64,000 nucleotides of DNA from Prorocentrum cordatum (GCA_963575745.1 CAUYUJ010018726.1:901112-965111), one strand, 5' to 3'. Positions 10,489 to 22,000 are shown, numbered from the stretch's first letter. Translations and numbers: made by a program. The notes: generated by a model from the sequence alone, not told the origin.

Positions 10489-11645
10489 TGCTGACAACCA
10501 CGAGGGCACCGACCCTTCCACTTCGGAGGTCTCTACAGGCCGAAGGAGGGCACCAACCACTCCCTACGCTGCTTCAGCAGCAGTGCGAGGGATACCCCAG
10601 CGCCGAGAGCCATGGCGCACCACGCCTGGCGCGCGAGCTCCAGCACGACCATCACGTCGAGCAGGACGGACCGCCCACAGGTGCGTCCAGTATGTGGAGG
10701 CACGCGGCGAGTCGCCGCACAGGCATCGGCGGGCCTCGAGCTCCACCATGCCGTCCGTGCCCAGCAGGGCCCATCGTCCCGAGGATGCGAGCCGCGGGCG
10801 CCGCGACGGCGATGTCGGCCGGGATGCGGGCGGACCGCCACCGGCCCGCGGCGCAGGGGAGGCGGACCCAGCGAGCCGATGCTCGAGACTAGCCATCTCG
10901 GGGCCATCTTTTGCGCGATGGTTCCACGGAGCCTCCCGAAGAAGCTCTGCTGAACCATCTTTGGGACGTCTGGGCTGTCTTGGAGCCTTCTTGGTCCATC
11001 TTGGGCGGCTCTCGGGTGGTCTTGGGGGTACCTGTGTCGCTCTCGGGGCAGTCTTACGGGGCAGTCTTAGGCCATCTTGTGGGCATGCGTGGGCTCTCTG
11101 AAGTTTTCTCGAGGTGATCTGAAAACGAGAAGCCTCGCAAGCAGCGGGCACCAATTCCTCAAACAATGCTTGCACCAAGGACTTCCTCCTTGGCTTCTAG
11201 ATATGTGGCCGGCGTCTCCAGATTATCAGCCGGTCGTGGCCCGTGGCCGCCTCGTGGGCGGTTTGTGGCCTGGTTTCTGGTTCCGGGTTTTCGGCCTGTC
11301 GCCGCTCGTGCCCGCTTCGTGGCTGCCTCATGCATTGGCTGGCGCTTTCGGGTGTTCGGCAAGTCGCCGCCCGTGGCCGACTTGAGGCCGCCTCATGCGA
11401 AGGCTGCACTTGCTCCACAGAACTGCAGATTGCACTACAACGCAGATTGCACGAGAAATGTTGCAGCAGTTATATTGCAACATGCCGATCGCACCACATA
11501 CATTGCTCCACATAGATTGCGCCCAAAGGTTGCACTGCATTTTCTGCACGGGGTAGGTTGCACCACATCGGTGGCGTAACGTTTAGGTTGCACCATTGTC
11601 GGGTGCTGGGGAGATTTGCCGGGGGGGAACTAAGGTCTGCCTCAA
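10489..11645. other. Unassigned GC-rich DNA with imperfect repeats
   Basis: No gene. From 10,940 to 11,110 the sequence repeats CTTGGG/GTCTTGG-type words. From 11,210 to 11,400 a CGTGGCC/CCTCATGC-type unit recurs imperfectly. From 11,400 to 11,600 GTTGCAC words recur. Open frames are long only because stops are rare at this base composition. Confidence 0.45.
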
Positions 11646-12374
11646 TCGATCCCACTCGATCTCATTATCGATCTCATTTGCAATCTCACGACTGGACACC
11701 GACGGGACACCGACGGAACATAACTATCGATCTCACTGTCGATATCACTATCGATCTCACTACTGGTCTCACTATAGATCTCCGCTGTCGGTCTCGCTAT
11801 CGATATCACTATCGATCTTACCATCGACTTCATTATCGATCTCACAGTCGGTCTCACTATCGGTCTCACTATCGGTCTCACTAGCAATCGCACTATCGGT
11901 ATCTTTATCGATTTTACCATCGCCCTCATTATCAACCTCACTATCGGCCTCACTATCGATCTCATTATCGCTCCCACAAACGATCTCACTAGCGCTCTTA
12001 CTGTCGATCTCCTTATGGATCTCACCATCGATCTCAAAATCAATCGCACTATCGATCTCACTATCGTTTTCCGATATCGATCTCACGATTGATAGCACGA
12101 TCAGTATCAGTAACGATCTTACAATCGACCTCGCTATCGATCTCACTATCGATTTCACTATCGGTCTTATTATAGATCTCCGCTGTCGGTCTCGCTATCG
12201 ATATCCCTATCGATCTTACTATCGACCTCATTATCGATCTTACTGTATTATCGATCTAACTACTGGTCTCACTACCGGTATCACTATCGATCTCACTTTC
12301 GGTATCATTACGGGGCACCGGCTCGACACCGTCGGGACACCGACGGGACAAAGACGGGTCACCGACGGGACACC
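11646..12374. repeat. 12-bp CTATCGATCTCA array flanked by GACACCGACGG units
   Basis: A small block of CGATCTCA units (11,646-11,690) is followed by two GACACCGACGG units (11,694-11,717). The main array of diverged CTATCGATCTCA dodecamers runs from 11,723 to 12,306, and about four more GACACCGACGG units follow (12,325-12,374). Long open frames on both strands (Ser/Ile/Asp repeats on minus, Arg/Ser/His on plus) are readings of the 12-bp period, which keeps all frames open. Confidence 0.85.
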
Positions 12375-12541
12375 ACCCGTTGGATTTTGGCGAGACGCGG
12401 CGCCCTAGCCAGAGGATGGTTCATTCTTCTTGCCAGCCTACGCAGCTTCGCCTCGCCCGCACGCATGACATGAATACGAAAACGAAATTGATTTTCCAGT
12501 GCGGTGCTCACAGTTTCACTGCCATCTCATCCTTTCAGCTC

Positions 12542-12543
<2 letters not shown>

Positions 12544-12586
<43 letters not shown>

Positions 12587-12590
12587 TGGG
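12544..12590. repeat. (TA)n microsatellite
   Basis: About 23 TA units, followed at once by a GGGCCCCGGGCCCC-type GC block. The same (TA)n to GC-block order occurs at 40,531-40,620. Confidence 0.9.
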
Positions 12591-13249
12591 AGATCCCGGG
12601 CCCCGGGCCCCGGGCCGGAACCTCCCTTGTATATAGGGCGTGGCCCCCTCCCGGGACGCCCCTCCGGCTGCCCCCGGGCCTCCGACGAGTCCGCCCCTCC
12701 AGCGGGTCCCGGGCCTCCGAGTCCGCCCAAGAGTGCCCCAAGATCGCGCCGGATGGCTGCCAGAGTGCCCGGGAGGCCTCCAGGACGCTCCGAGAAACGT
12801 CGCGAGCGGTGAAAAATGACATGGGCGGGCGTCCAGGATCGCTCCTTTCGGCTCGAGAGATTCTCGCTCGACCTTCTCCAGACTCTCTGGCGCCCCTCTT
12901 TTTTATGCCGCCTTAAGGTGCTCCTTGCGTTTCCTGTCGCCCCATTCTCTTTCCCCCCGAGCCTTGTTCCTCTTGCTAAAGGTCCAAACGTGGCGCAGCC
13001 CCCCCCCTCGAAAACCATGGGATATGGAACGTAATTTTTGGAATTATTGGTTCGGCCCGCCCTAGCCGCCTATCGGGGCGTCCCAGCTTATAGTGTGCAT
13101 CGCACATAGCGAACCGCATATATGGCGCATTGCACATGGTGGGTGCAGCCTATTCTTTGGGGTCCGTGCGCGCTGGCTTGCTGAACGGGCTGCTGCTGTA
13201 ATAGAGGATAGTTCCGGTCGGGGGGCGGTCGCGCAGAGACATCCTCAAT
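12591..13249. other. Unassigned GC-rich DNA
   Basis: Begins with a CCCGGGCC-rich block. Between 12,700 and 12,820 there are CCAAGA/GCCCGGGAGGCCTCC words resembling the ~350-bp tandem repeat at 40.6-41.9 kb. No gene is recognisable. Confidence 0.45.
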
Positions 13250-13988
13250 GACATGTTTTGGTCGGGGTCGTTCGGCCTGAGAGATACTCACAGCTCTCGT
13301 TTCTGAGTTGCCCGGGATTTGGCGTTTCGCATGAGAAATCATCGCGCTTCTGGGCTCTGAGATGCCGCGCGCGGTGGTCGGGCACATATCACCTGAGACA
13401 TCCTCGCAATTCTGAGCTCCGAGATATTGCGCGCTCGGTGGTCCAGCGCATTTCGCTTGAGACATCCTCACAACTCTGGGCTCCGAGATGCTGCGCGCGA
13501 GGTGGTCCGGCCCGTTTCGCATGAGACGTCCTGCCGATTTCCGCGCGAGAGGTGGTCCAGCCCGATTCGCTTGAGACATTTTCGCAAGTCAGGGCTCCGG
13601 GATGCCGCTCGAGAGGAGGGGTCTGGCCCGTTTTGCCATCCTCGCAATTCCGAGATGCCATTCGCGAGAGAGTCCGTCCCGCTTCGCCTGAGACAACCTG
13701 GCAACACTTGGCTCCCATATGCCGCGCCAGAGGTGGTCCGGCCCGTTTCGCCTGAGACGTTCTGCCGATTCCGGGTTCCGAGATGCCGCGCAATGCTTGG
13801 CTCTGAGACGCTGCGCTCTCGGTGGCCTGGCGCGTTTCGCCTGAGGCATCCTTGCAATTCCAGGCTCCGGGATGACGCGCGAGAGGTGGTCCGGCCCGAC
13901 TCGCTTGAGACAGCCTCGTAACTCCGGACCCCAGGTTGCCGCGCGCTCTGTGGTTCTGCCCGTTTCGCCGGAGACGTCTTCGCAGCTC
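13250..13988. repeat. ~63-bp minisatellite, about 12 diverged units
   Basis: The unit contains GGTGGTCCGGCCCGTTTCGC, CTGAGAC.TCCT.GCAA.TC and GGCTCCGAGATGCCGCGCGC. GAGAT anchors at 13,359, 13,421 and 13,485 give spacings of 62 and 64. Several units are internally deleted. The open frames across it on both strands are period-driven. Confidence 0.85.
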
Positions 13989-14415
13989 CAAGGATGCCGC
14001 TGATGACGATTATGATGAAGCGGAGGAGGAGGATGGAGACATGTTCAAATCTGAGACTCATCAGCGATGTTGAAAAACACCCTCCCTCCAAGATCCCTCT
14101 TCGAAGACCCCTACAAAGGGTCATTTCCACTACAGGAATTGCCCCGTTGGGGGACAGCCGTGTGAACATTGTGAAGCGTGCCAAAATAGCGTCTTCAGGA
14201 CTTCAACGCCACGAGTTTTCCTGAATGTTACTTCTTGGTGATCCTGAATCGTGCCGCAACGCCAATCCTGGCATTTCAACTCCGCGAATCAACGTCATTG
14301 TTGCAACCTGACAGTCCAGAACCTTTCCAAAACGCCGTCTCTGGTACGTTACGTATCCATCAGAATCAATGAAATTCTGGCATATATATATATGCAACAA
14401 ATGTGTGCGGCGATA

Positions 14416-14730
14416 GGCGAGAGCCACATGTTGTATAGGAGCCGCCCTCAATCCGGGAAGCTCGTGCACACGTTTAAAACGAATGCGCTCGGCGCTGAGG
14501 CGAGGGCCACATTTAAAAACCAACCCGCCCTCCATCCGTGAAGCTCTTTACCGACTTTTCAAAAAATGTTCGCCGCGCTATGGCGAGAGCCACATTTTGA
14601 ACACGGCCCGCCCTCAATCCGTGTAAGTTTTGCACATTTTTAGGGCGAATGGGCGAGGCGCGAAGGCGAGAACCTCATTTCAAAAGCGACCCCGCCTTCC
14701 ATATGTAAAGCTGTTGCCACTTTTTGGTAT
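14416..14730. repeat. 83-bp tandem repeat, block 1 (four units)
   Basis: Anchors GGCGAGAGCCACAT recur at 14,416, 14,499, 14,582 and 14,664 (spacings 83, 83, 82). Each is followed by CCGCCCTCAATCCGTGAAG-like sequence. The block is part of the duplicated segment. Confidence 0.85.
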
Positions 14731-15222
14731 CAGGATCGTAAGTGGTGGGGAAGTCTCAGGCGAAACGCCCGGCCCGCCCTTTAGACCGGCCTCGGGATGA
14801 GACAGGGAGCAATTCCTTGTAAGGCAAAGAAATGGGGGATGATGATGGTGAGGAGGAGGAGGATAATCAGAAGGACAAGGAGGGCCAGTGTAAACCCAAG
14901 AGTCATCAACGATGTTGGAGTAAACCTTCCCTTCCGAGTTCCCTCTTCAGAGTTCCCTACAACGGCTCATGTCCACTGAAGGAATTTTTCCGTTGGAAAA
15001 CCGTTTGAAGACCCTGAAACATGCCAAATAAATATTCTCGGGATTCCAGCGCCACGGACCAGTTTGATTTTTACGATTTGACGATCTTGAATGGTGCCAG
15101 AACGTTATTCCTGGGACTTCAACACCGCGAATCAACGTAACTGTTGCGCCTTCACAATCCTGAACCCTCGCGGGAATCCGTGAAACTCTTGCAAATGTTA
15201 AAAAGGAATGTGCGCGTCGCTA

Positions 15223-15440
15223 CGGCGAGAGCCGCATTATGAAAAGGAGCCGCCCTCAATCCGTGAAGTTCTTGCAAATTTCGAAAACGAATGTGCGCGG
15301 CGCTAAGGCGAGAGCCACATTTTGAAAACGATCCGCCCTCAATCCGTGAAGCGTCTCCAAATATTTACAGCGAGTGATCGCGGCGCTAAGGCGAGAGCCA
15401 CATTTTGAAAACGACCCGCCCTCCATTTGTGAAACTGCTG
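15223..15440. repeat. 83-bp tandem repeat, block 2 (three units)
   Basis: Anchors at 15,223, 15,306 and 15,389, again 83 bp apart. This is the same unit as at 14,416-14,730, one copy fewer. Confidence 0.85.
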
Positions 15441-15530
15441 CCATTTGTTAAGTTTCAGGGTCGTAAGTGGTGAGGAAGTCTGAGGCGAAACGCCCGGCCC
15501 GCCCTAAAAGTTGCTTCGGGGTGCGACAGG

Positions 15531-16729
15531 AAGAACATGTGTATAAGGAAAAGGAATGGAAAAGGAGGAGGGGATGAAGAGGAACTGGAGGAGGAGGAGG
15601 AGCCGGAGCCGGAGCCGGAGCCGGAGGAGGAATTGGAGGAAGAGAGGAGGGGCATGATGATGAGGAGGGGGTTTGGTGGAAGGCGGGAGGGCCCCCACTA
15701 CGCACCCTGTCGCCCTCCCTCGTCGCACGCCCCCCTTAGGTCAAGAAAGAGTTCGCCCTCGATCGTCACACCCCGTCCACGACTGGGAGGAGCGAGAAAC
15801 CACAATTAAGCGTTTCGATGGAGCGTTCGGTGTTTCCTTGGGCTTCTCTTTGCCTTCCCGAGGCGGCTTGGGGGGGTGGGGGGTCGGCCTCGCCCGTCGC
15901 TGCCCTTGCCGTTGCGTTCCCAACCCGCACGGGCCGTTCCCGGGCTGCTCCCAAAACGGTTTGTTCTCTTGTGTTGGGGGGGGGACCTGGGTGGGGAGAC
16001 GGGGTGTGGGAAGGCCCAGGGCGGGAGGGGCGACAGCGCAACCTGGGTTAGGTGGCTCCCAAAACAGAGGTGGGGACATCCCGAAACGGCGGCTTTGGAA
16101 GCTCATCCCCCACGCCTGGGAGTTCCCTCCCCCCCACCCGCTTTGGATTTCCTCCCCTTTCCGTTCTCTTCTTCCCCGCCCGCCGTCCCCCGCCCCGCCC
16201 CCGCTCCCTCCCTCCGCGTCCTTCCCCCGAAAGAGAACGGGCAGTCGTGAGAGCAGCCCGGGAGCCGCCCGTTTTGGTAGGGGGACGGATGGGGGACGGG
16301 GGTGGGCGGGAAGGAAACCCTATAAAAGAGGGGGGGTCCAACGTTGCCGTTTTAGAATGGTCCGTCGCCGTTTGGGGAGTTCCCCCCCCCCCGCCGGTTT
16401 GGGATGTCCCCCCCCGGTTCTGATTCTTTCCCCCTCCCCGTTCCCCTCCCCCCCCCTGCCTCCCGGAAAAGTTTTCCGTCTCGGTAGCAGCCCAAGAGCT
16501 GTCCGTTTGGGTAGTAGGCGGTGGACGGAAGGGGTGGGGGCGCGGAGGAGAAGGGGGGTTAAACGGAAGGGGGTGGGGGGGGGAAGCCCTAGAACGGACG
16601 GGGAAATCACAAACCTGGTTGGGATTGGCCCTCTCTGTTTTGGGAGGTCCCTCTCCAGAATTACACAAGATGAATACCACTCTCCTCTCCGCTGATGGCC
16701 TCCGGAAGATGTTCGGCCCCCTCCGCTGA
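15531..16729. other. Homopurine/GC-rich DNA, no supported gene
   Basis: Contains a GGA-rich tract with a four-unit GAGCCG repeat (15,600-15,625), then long runs of G and C (15,860-16,600) with recurring GGGGGACGG words that also appear near 17,830. The long open frames on both strands are driven by poly-Pro/poly-Gly codons. Confidence 0.5.
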
Positions 16730-16792
16730 TTATGATTATGACTATGATGATGATGATGATGATGATGTTGATGTTGATGATGATGATGATGT

Positions 16793-16835
<43 letters not shown>

Positions 16836-17005
16836 AATGATTATTATTATGCTTATTATTATGCTTATTATTATCATCATTAGTATTATCAATATTATTA
16901 TCACTATTATTATTATTATTATGATTATTATTATTATTACTATCATTATTCGCATTATTAGCATTATCAGTATTAACATTGCCATTTTCATTTTTACTAT
17001 ATATA
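16730..17005. repeat. (ATG)n and (ATT)n microsatellites
   Basis: Near-perfect (GAT)n from 16,732 to 16,836 passes into (ATT)n/(TTA)n to about 16,985, then a short TATATG tract. Poly-Asp, poly-Met, poly-Ile and poly-His readings are artefacts of the repeat. Confidence 0.9.
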
Positions 17006-18780
17006 TGTATATATATACACACACCGGATTCCCGGGATATGGGTTTCCGGATAGTGTTTTTTTAAATTTTGTTCCCGCTGAAGTGCTGGCCCAATTTCTG
17101 CGCCTCTGGTTGTTCCAAATCGTGCTCCCGTTGCAGCGCGGGCGTTGTCGGCTCTTCCAATTAGGCTTCAACATGGAAAAGATGCCCCCTCGAAGCCAAA
17201 CATCACAAATAATTTCACATTCGGTGTCGATTCGTTGGTATTTGGGGCCGCGGGCTATGGGGCGTCGTCGTTTTCAGGAAGTATCAAGCGGTTGCCCCGT
17301 TTCTGCTTTGAGAATGGGTTGTTGGAAGCGGAGCCAGCGGGTGCTCTCCATCATCCCCGCCTTGTGTGGAGCTGTCCGGGGAGCTCAGGGAGCTAGACAT
17401 GGAGCCACGATTCCAGACCGGCCAGACCTGTCGAAGACGATCCACTTACCCTCCAAGGAACCCGGCGCCATGCCATGACATGTTTTGTTGTGTTGTGTTC
17501 TGCGCCGCTGTGCGATGCCATGCTTTGCGTTGCAATGCTTCGTGATGCAATGCTTCACTGCGCAATGCCACGCCATGCTATGACATGCTCCGCTCTACCG
17601 TGCTTTTCTACGCCATACCATGCCTTGCTCTACCATGCATCGCGTACCCTCTCGCGATTATTGCTCTGCTCGACATCCGATTGTGCGAACAGAAAGGGTA
17701 TCTACGCCATGGCCAGGGATTGGAGGGAGGGGTAGGACGTCAGATATGACGCGAGCCCACCTAGCTTGCCGTCCATTCTCCCCGCGTCCCCCCAACAAAG
17801 AAAACGTTTTGCGAGCAGCTGGGGGCGGTCCGTTTGCTGGGGTGGGGGACGGGGACGTGGGGAGGGGAAGGGGGCCTAGATGGCCTTCGCCCTTCCCCCC
17901 CCAAAAAAAAACGACAGTTTCGGGAAGTCCTTTCTGCCCCCACAGTAATCAAATTTGGTTACCCCAGCCTGGTCCGTGTGAAGGCCTTTCAAAAGAAGCC
18001 CTGGCGCCCTCCCCATCCTGCCCAATATCCGCCCCCCCCCCTCTCTTTAGTGGTGCAGGCGCTACGCCGCGCGTGCGCTAGTCCGCCCACTTCTCCGCGC
18101 ATTAGGAGAACCCGCGGGGCGGGCCAACGAAACCACAAAAGGCTCAACGCGATCGGCTAGGCAGACGCACGTGCCCGCCCCGCCCCCCCATCATACCCAG
18201 TATCCGCCCCTTCTCTTTAGTGGTTCGAGTAAAGAGGTGATTACGACGCTGCGGAAGTCCTCCCCCTTTTAGTCGACGAGAGGTTGAAAAAAGTTTGTTC
18301 GGACATCTCGTGTTAACTCCGAAGTCCCCCTTGTTTTTAGCGGTTGAAGGGCTTAAAGAGGTTGTTAACAGGGACGTGGGGTGGCGGGGTCAGAAAATGC
18401 ACGGGGGGCTTAAAGGCTTTAGCATGGGGTAGTGGATTCTGGCTAAAATCTGACGTGCCTCGACCCGGACGGATTCGTCGGAATCATATTTGGGCGTCTC
18501 TAGGAGACTTCTTGGGACCCCATGAGGCAGCGCAGGCCGATGCTGGAGAATATGGGGGCTCGTTTCAGTCGTCCGCGAACGGTCTTGAAGCATCTGGTAG
18601 TAGTTTTGCAGCGGTTTTTGAATATCTTGTACTCGGCTGGAGGACGAAGAGGGCGCCAGGCAGCAGCATCAGAGATGAGGTCAAACGGCGGTAGCTAGTA
18701 GGGTCAGGCTGGTCCTAGAAGACCCGCTGAAATTCTCCCAGAACCAGCACGCGTTCCAGCACGCCTCAACGTGCCCAAGA
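17006..18780. other. Unassigned DNA, repeats only
   Basis: Holds an ATGC/CCATGC-word-rich tract (17,468-17,640), the second copy of the dispersed repeat (17,717-17,768) and C-rich runs. A short minus-strand block (18,640 down to 18,390) reads like protein (VQDIQKPLQNYYQML, then VRVEARQILARIH) but is too short to assign. Confidence 0.4.
17717..17768 (+). repeat. Dispersed repeat, copy 2
   Basis: Matches 1,305-1,352. The shared text is GGA.TGGAG.G.GGGG, CAGATATG.CGCGAGC and CACCTAGCTTG. Both copies are in the same orientation. Confidence 0.6.
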
Positions 18781-18965
18781 CGTGGTGGCGGATATCAGCG
18801 TACGTGCGCATGCATGCTGGCTGACGTATACATCGATACGCGCTGCAGTTGCAAACGTACGTTCGACTACCATGCCAAGATGGATGATGAGGAAGAGGCC
18901 TCGCCCTCCCCCTGCCCCCCTCTTCCGTCCTTCCTCCTGCCTTCCTCCTTCCCTGGGTCCCTCCT

Positions 18966-19190
18966 CCCTCCTCCTTCCTCTCCTCCTCCTCCTCCTCCTC
19001 CTCCTCCTCCTCGTCCGCCTCCTCCTCCTCCTCTAAATACCTTCTCGCCTCGTCGTCGCCCTCCTCCCCCTCCCCTCCTCCCCCTCCTCCTCCTCCTCCT
19101 CCTCCTCTTCTTCCCCCTCCTCCTCCTCCTCTTCCTCCTCCTCCTCCTCCTCCTCGTCCTCCCCCTCCTCCTCCCCCTCATCCTCCTAGG
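18966..19190. repeat. (CCT)n pyrimidine tract
   Basis: A nearly pure polypyrimidine (CTC/CCT) tract of about 225 bp with few interruptions, upstream of a LINE fragment. A similar tract follows the LINE at 21,716. Confidence 0.9.
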
Positions 19191-19773
19191 TGGCTCGCGG
19201 CAGGCCATAGCCGTTTTGCCCCGCGGCGGGCACGGGGGCCCGCACGCGATAGCCCCAAGCGCCGCCTTAGGGGCGGGCGCGACCGACGGCGGACTCCGAC
19301 TGCTGGGGGCGGTCGAGGTCGCCAGCGTGGCACCGCCGCCTGCGCCGACTGCGTTCGCAGGCGCGGGGGCGACTCCAACATCAGCGCGACGTCGCGCGTC
19401 TCGCCGTGTATCACGGCAGCGCGCCGCCGATGCATGCGGTAGCAGGGGCACAGGCAGGGCGCGGGCGCGCACCTCGCCCCTTGGCGTGCCAGCACTGCGG
19501 CTGCCGCAAGAACGAGGAGTGGTGGACCTGGTACGGCCACTGCAAGAAGCCGCTGGTCCTCGTCCAGGCTCGTCCTACTGGTGGTGGCGGCGGCGGCGCA
19601 CATCGCGACCAGAGACGCCCACCGAGCCGCGACCGTGACGGCGGCCGTGGCTGCCCACCCTGGCACGAGGCGACAGGCGGTGCCTCGGCCAGCGCACGCT
19701 CCGTGCTGCTCGCGGCAAGACGCGCCAGCTGGTCAGCCTCGGACTGGCCCCAGCGGGCACCTGGGGAGCGGGG
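19191..19773 (+). other. Possible LINE N-terminal remnant
   Basis: A plus-strand frame at about 19,490-19,560 contains CQHCGCRKNEEWWTWYGHC, a two-pair Cys motif (C-x2-C, then a His/Cys pair) like zinc ribbons at the start of dinoflagellate retroelement ORFs. It precedes the LINE 3' part directly, so it may belong to an internally deleted element. The link is inferred from position only. Confidence 0.35.
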
Positions 19774-21663
19774 GTGACTGGGAGAGCTTGGAGTGGGATC
19801 GAACCGATGAGACGTGCAGCGCACTCCGCCTTGTATGTGCGCGCAGCCCGTCGTTTCCTCGATGTCGACCTCCACCTCTCCCCCGCCTCTCCGTGGACCG
19901 TGGGCCCCGCCTACGCTTGCACTGCGGGGCCTATTCATATGCTTGCCCAGGCGATTTGGTCATCGTGGATCCCCCGGGTCCCTCGGGGATCGATTGCTCG
20001 GTTGACGTTTGCTTCTGAGGCTGCTTTCATGGCCGACCCCTCCAAAAGCGACCGGCCCCTGGTCAGAGGTCCGATCTCGGCTGCCGTCGCCAGCGGCCGT
20101 CGCATAGGTTGGAGGCTCGGACCTGGAGTGTGCATGCTTTTAACTCAGGATGGTTAGCATATTGATCTCACTAGCATGTGCCCTCGCTCTGCGCTGTACG
20201 TTGCTCGCCTCGCGATCGAGGATTGGCTGATGGATCGTGCCCACCAGAGCTGCGACTACATGTCGAGCCTCTCACATAGGCCGTACTTGTCGCCCATCCG
20301 CAAGCTTTGCAATGGAGCGTGCGGGCCTGAATGGAACATCCAGCATCAGGCCAGTCTCCGAGCGATTGCAGCGAATTGGATTTGGGATCAGGCTCGCAAG
20401 TACAAGCACGGTCTGACGACCGATCCGTCGTGCCCCGTGTGTGGCTGTTGCCCTGGTACCCTCGCCGCCTGCATTGCGGGTAAGCGCTCGGCCACCTGGC
20501 AGTATGTGAGGGACTATGACCTCGCCCCCTCTGTCCGTGAGGGCCTCCGTGAGCACCCCGACTGGGCCCTTTGGAGGCACGGCCTTGTCCCCGACCCTCG
20601 CCCCTGGGTGATGGGCCCCTCCTCCTTCCTACTCGTCCGCTGGCTCAGGCGTCCGCTGGGCGGCCATTTCGAAGGCGAGGCCTTCGGCGACGGCTCGTGT
20701 GTGTCGCTTGTACAGGGCGACATGCGTCTCCTACGCGCGGGCTGGCGCGGGCTGGTGTGTCGTGCAGGTCGACTACAGTGGGGGCCTCGTGGCGCCCCTG
20801 TGCGGCCTGATGCCTCGCCCGCACCAAGCGTCGGACCTGGCCGAGGCCTATGGCCTGCTCATGTATCTCACGCGCGTCGGGCTGGGCCCCTTTCGCTACC
20901 ATTCGGACTGCGATTGGGTGGATGACGAGCGGGAGTTGGGTGTGTCGCGAGGTGGGGGAACCGCCACGCTGATGCAGGCGCCCGCGTGGGCGCCTCCCTC
21001 CATCCCAAGGATGCCGAGGCCAGCCAGCGCGTGCAGCGCTCCTTTAAGCCGGCCACCTTCGTGGCCAAGTTCCTAGCCAGGAGAATGCAGGCCGTCGGCC
21101 CCAAGTCGCAGCAGGCGCCGCGCCACGGACAGCTGCTGCGGGCCAAGCGACGGGGGCCGACGCCAGCCCTCACGGCGGACACGGAGCCGCCCCCTGATGC
21201 CCACTTGCCCGCGCCGTCTCCCGTTGGCTTCAGGTGCGCCAGGTGCTTCCGCGTCGCTCGGCAACGGGGCGCCTTCATCCCAGCCGTGTGCGCCCCTGGA
21301 GGGGGCCACCGCGACTGGCACGTTGGCCAGTTCGTCTTCTGCACCCGCTGTGGTGCGCACTCCAGCGAGAATGCGCAGCTCCTGGCGCTCCCTTGCCACG
21401 GCGGAGTGCCCCCCCAAGACGCGCACTCGTTAAGACCGTCTCTGGGAGGCCCTGCACCCTCGCACTGGGCAGCCGCTGCTGTCGTCTGTGCAGGGACAGA
21501 TGAGGCCTCGCCCATTCGGCGAATATGTCCTCGACGCCACCTACGGGGGCCTGGTCGTGGTCGAGGACGATTGCGCCGTGTCGGGCTAGCCTCCTGTCCC
21601 TTCCTCGTGCGGCACTCCCGTGTGGGATGTGCCCGAGGCTTTACTTGTCAGGCTCTCGCCTGA
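19774..21663 (+). pseudogene. LINE ORF2 C-terminal part with RNase H
   Basis: The reading frame from 19,774 to 20,925 is continuous except for one TAG at 20,155. It shows the post-RT region (AAVASGRRIGWRL), a Cys/His knuckle (CPVCGCCPGTL) and the first RNase H block (EAFGDGSC, catalytic Asp). The next blocks lie in other frames: E and D of RNase H at about 20,830-20,920 (ASDLAEAYGLLMYL, RYHSDCDWV) and a Cys-rich tail at 21,230-21,420 (RCARC, then FVFCTRCGAHSSE). The RT palm is absent. This matches the 3' end of a dinoflagellate LINE, 5'-truncated or internally deleted and decayed by frameshifts. Confidence 0.7.
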
Positions 21664-21715
21664 GTCTGCCTGCGTAACCAGCCCCGCTTGCACGCTTTCA
21701 GCCGCGCCTGGACAA

Positions 21716-22000
21716 CTCCTCCTTCTCCTCCTCCTCCTCCTCCTCCTCCTCCTCCTCCTCCTCCTCCTCCTCCTCCTCCTCTAAGTACCTTCTCTCCCCG
21801 TCATCGCCCTCCTCCCCTCCTCCCCCTCCCCCTCCTCCTCCTTCTCCTCCTCCTCCTCCTGCTCCTCGTCCTCCCCCTCCTCGTCCTCCTCCTCCTCCTC
21901 CTCCTCCTCCTGCTCCTTCCTCCTCCTCCTCCTCCTCCTCCTCCTCCTCCTCCTCCTCCTCCTCCTCCTCCTCCTCGTCTTCCCCCCCATTCCCTCCTCG
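21716..22000. repeat. (CCT)n pyrimidine tracts
   Basis: Two long CTC/CCT tracts (21,716-21,782 and 21,820-21,995) separated by a short mixed segment that resembles the one following the tract at 19,020 (CTAAATACCTTCTC against CTAAGTACCTTCTC). The tract plus following sequence is therefore a repeated module on both sides of the LINE fragment. Confidence 0.85.

Larger units (their letters stand above)
13990..15530. repeat. Tandem segmental duplication of ~0.7-0.85 kb
   Basis: The segment from about 14,000 to 14,820 is repeated at about 14,835-15,530 with clear divergence. Paired landmarks are TCATCAGCGATGTTG (14,058) with TCATCAACGATGTTG (14,903), the CGCGAATCAACGT block (14,283 and 15,128), and AGTCTCAGGCGAAACGCCCGGCCCGCCCT near each end. 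The offset falls from 845 to about 715 bp because the embedded 83-bp array differs in copy number. No coding function is seen. Confidence 0.75.

Noticed and set aside
11646-12310. CRISPR-like array of short repeats
   Set aside because: The units are directly contiguous and diverged, with no unique spacers of constant length; it is a eukaryotic minisatellite.
15673-17174. Several 250-340 codon open frames on both strands
   Set aside because: They run through G/C homopolymers and ATG/ATT triplets; the encoded poly-Pro, poly-His and poly-Ile are repeat readings.
19780-19850. tRNA-like GGTTCGATCCC on the minus strand
   Set aside because: The stem around the T-loop does not pair and no acceptor stem is found.
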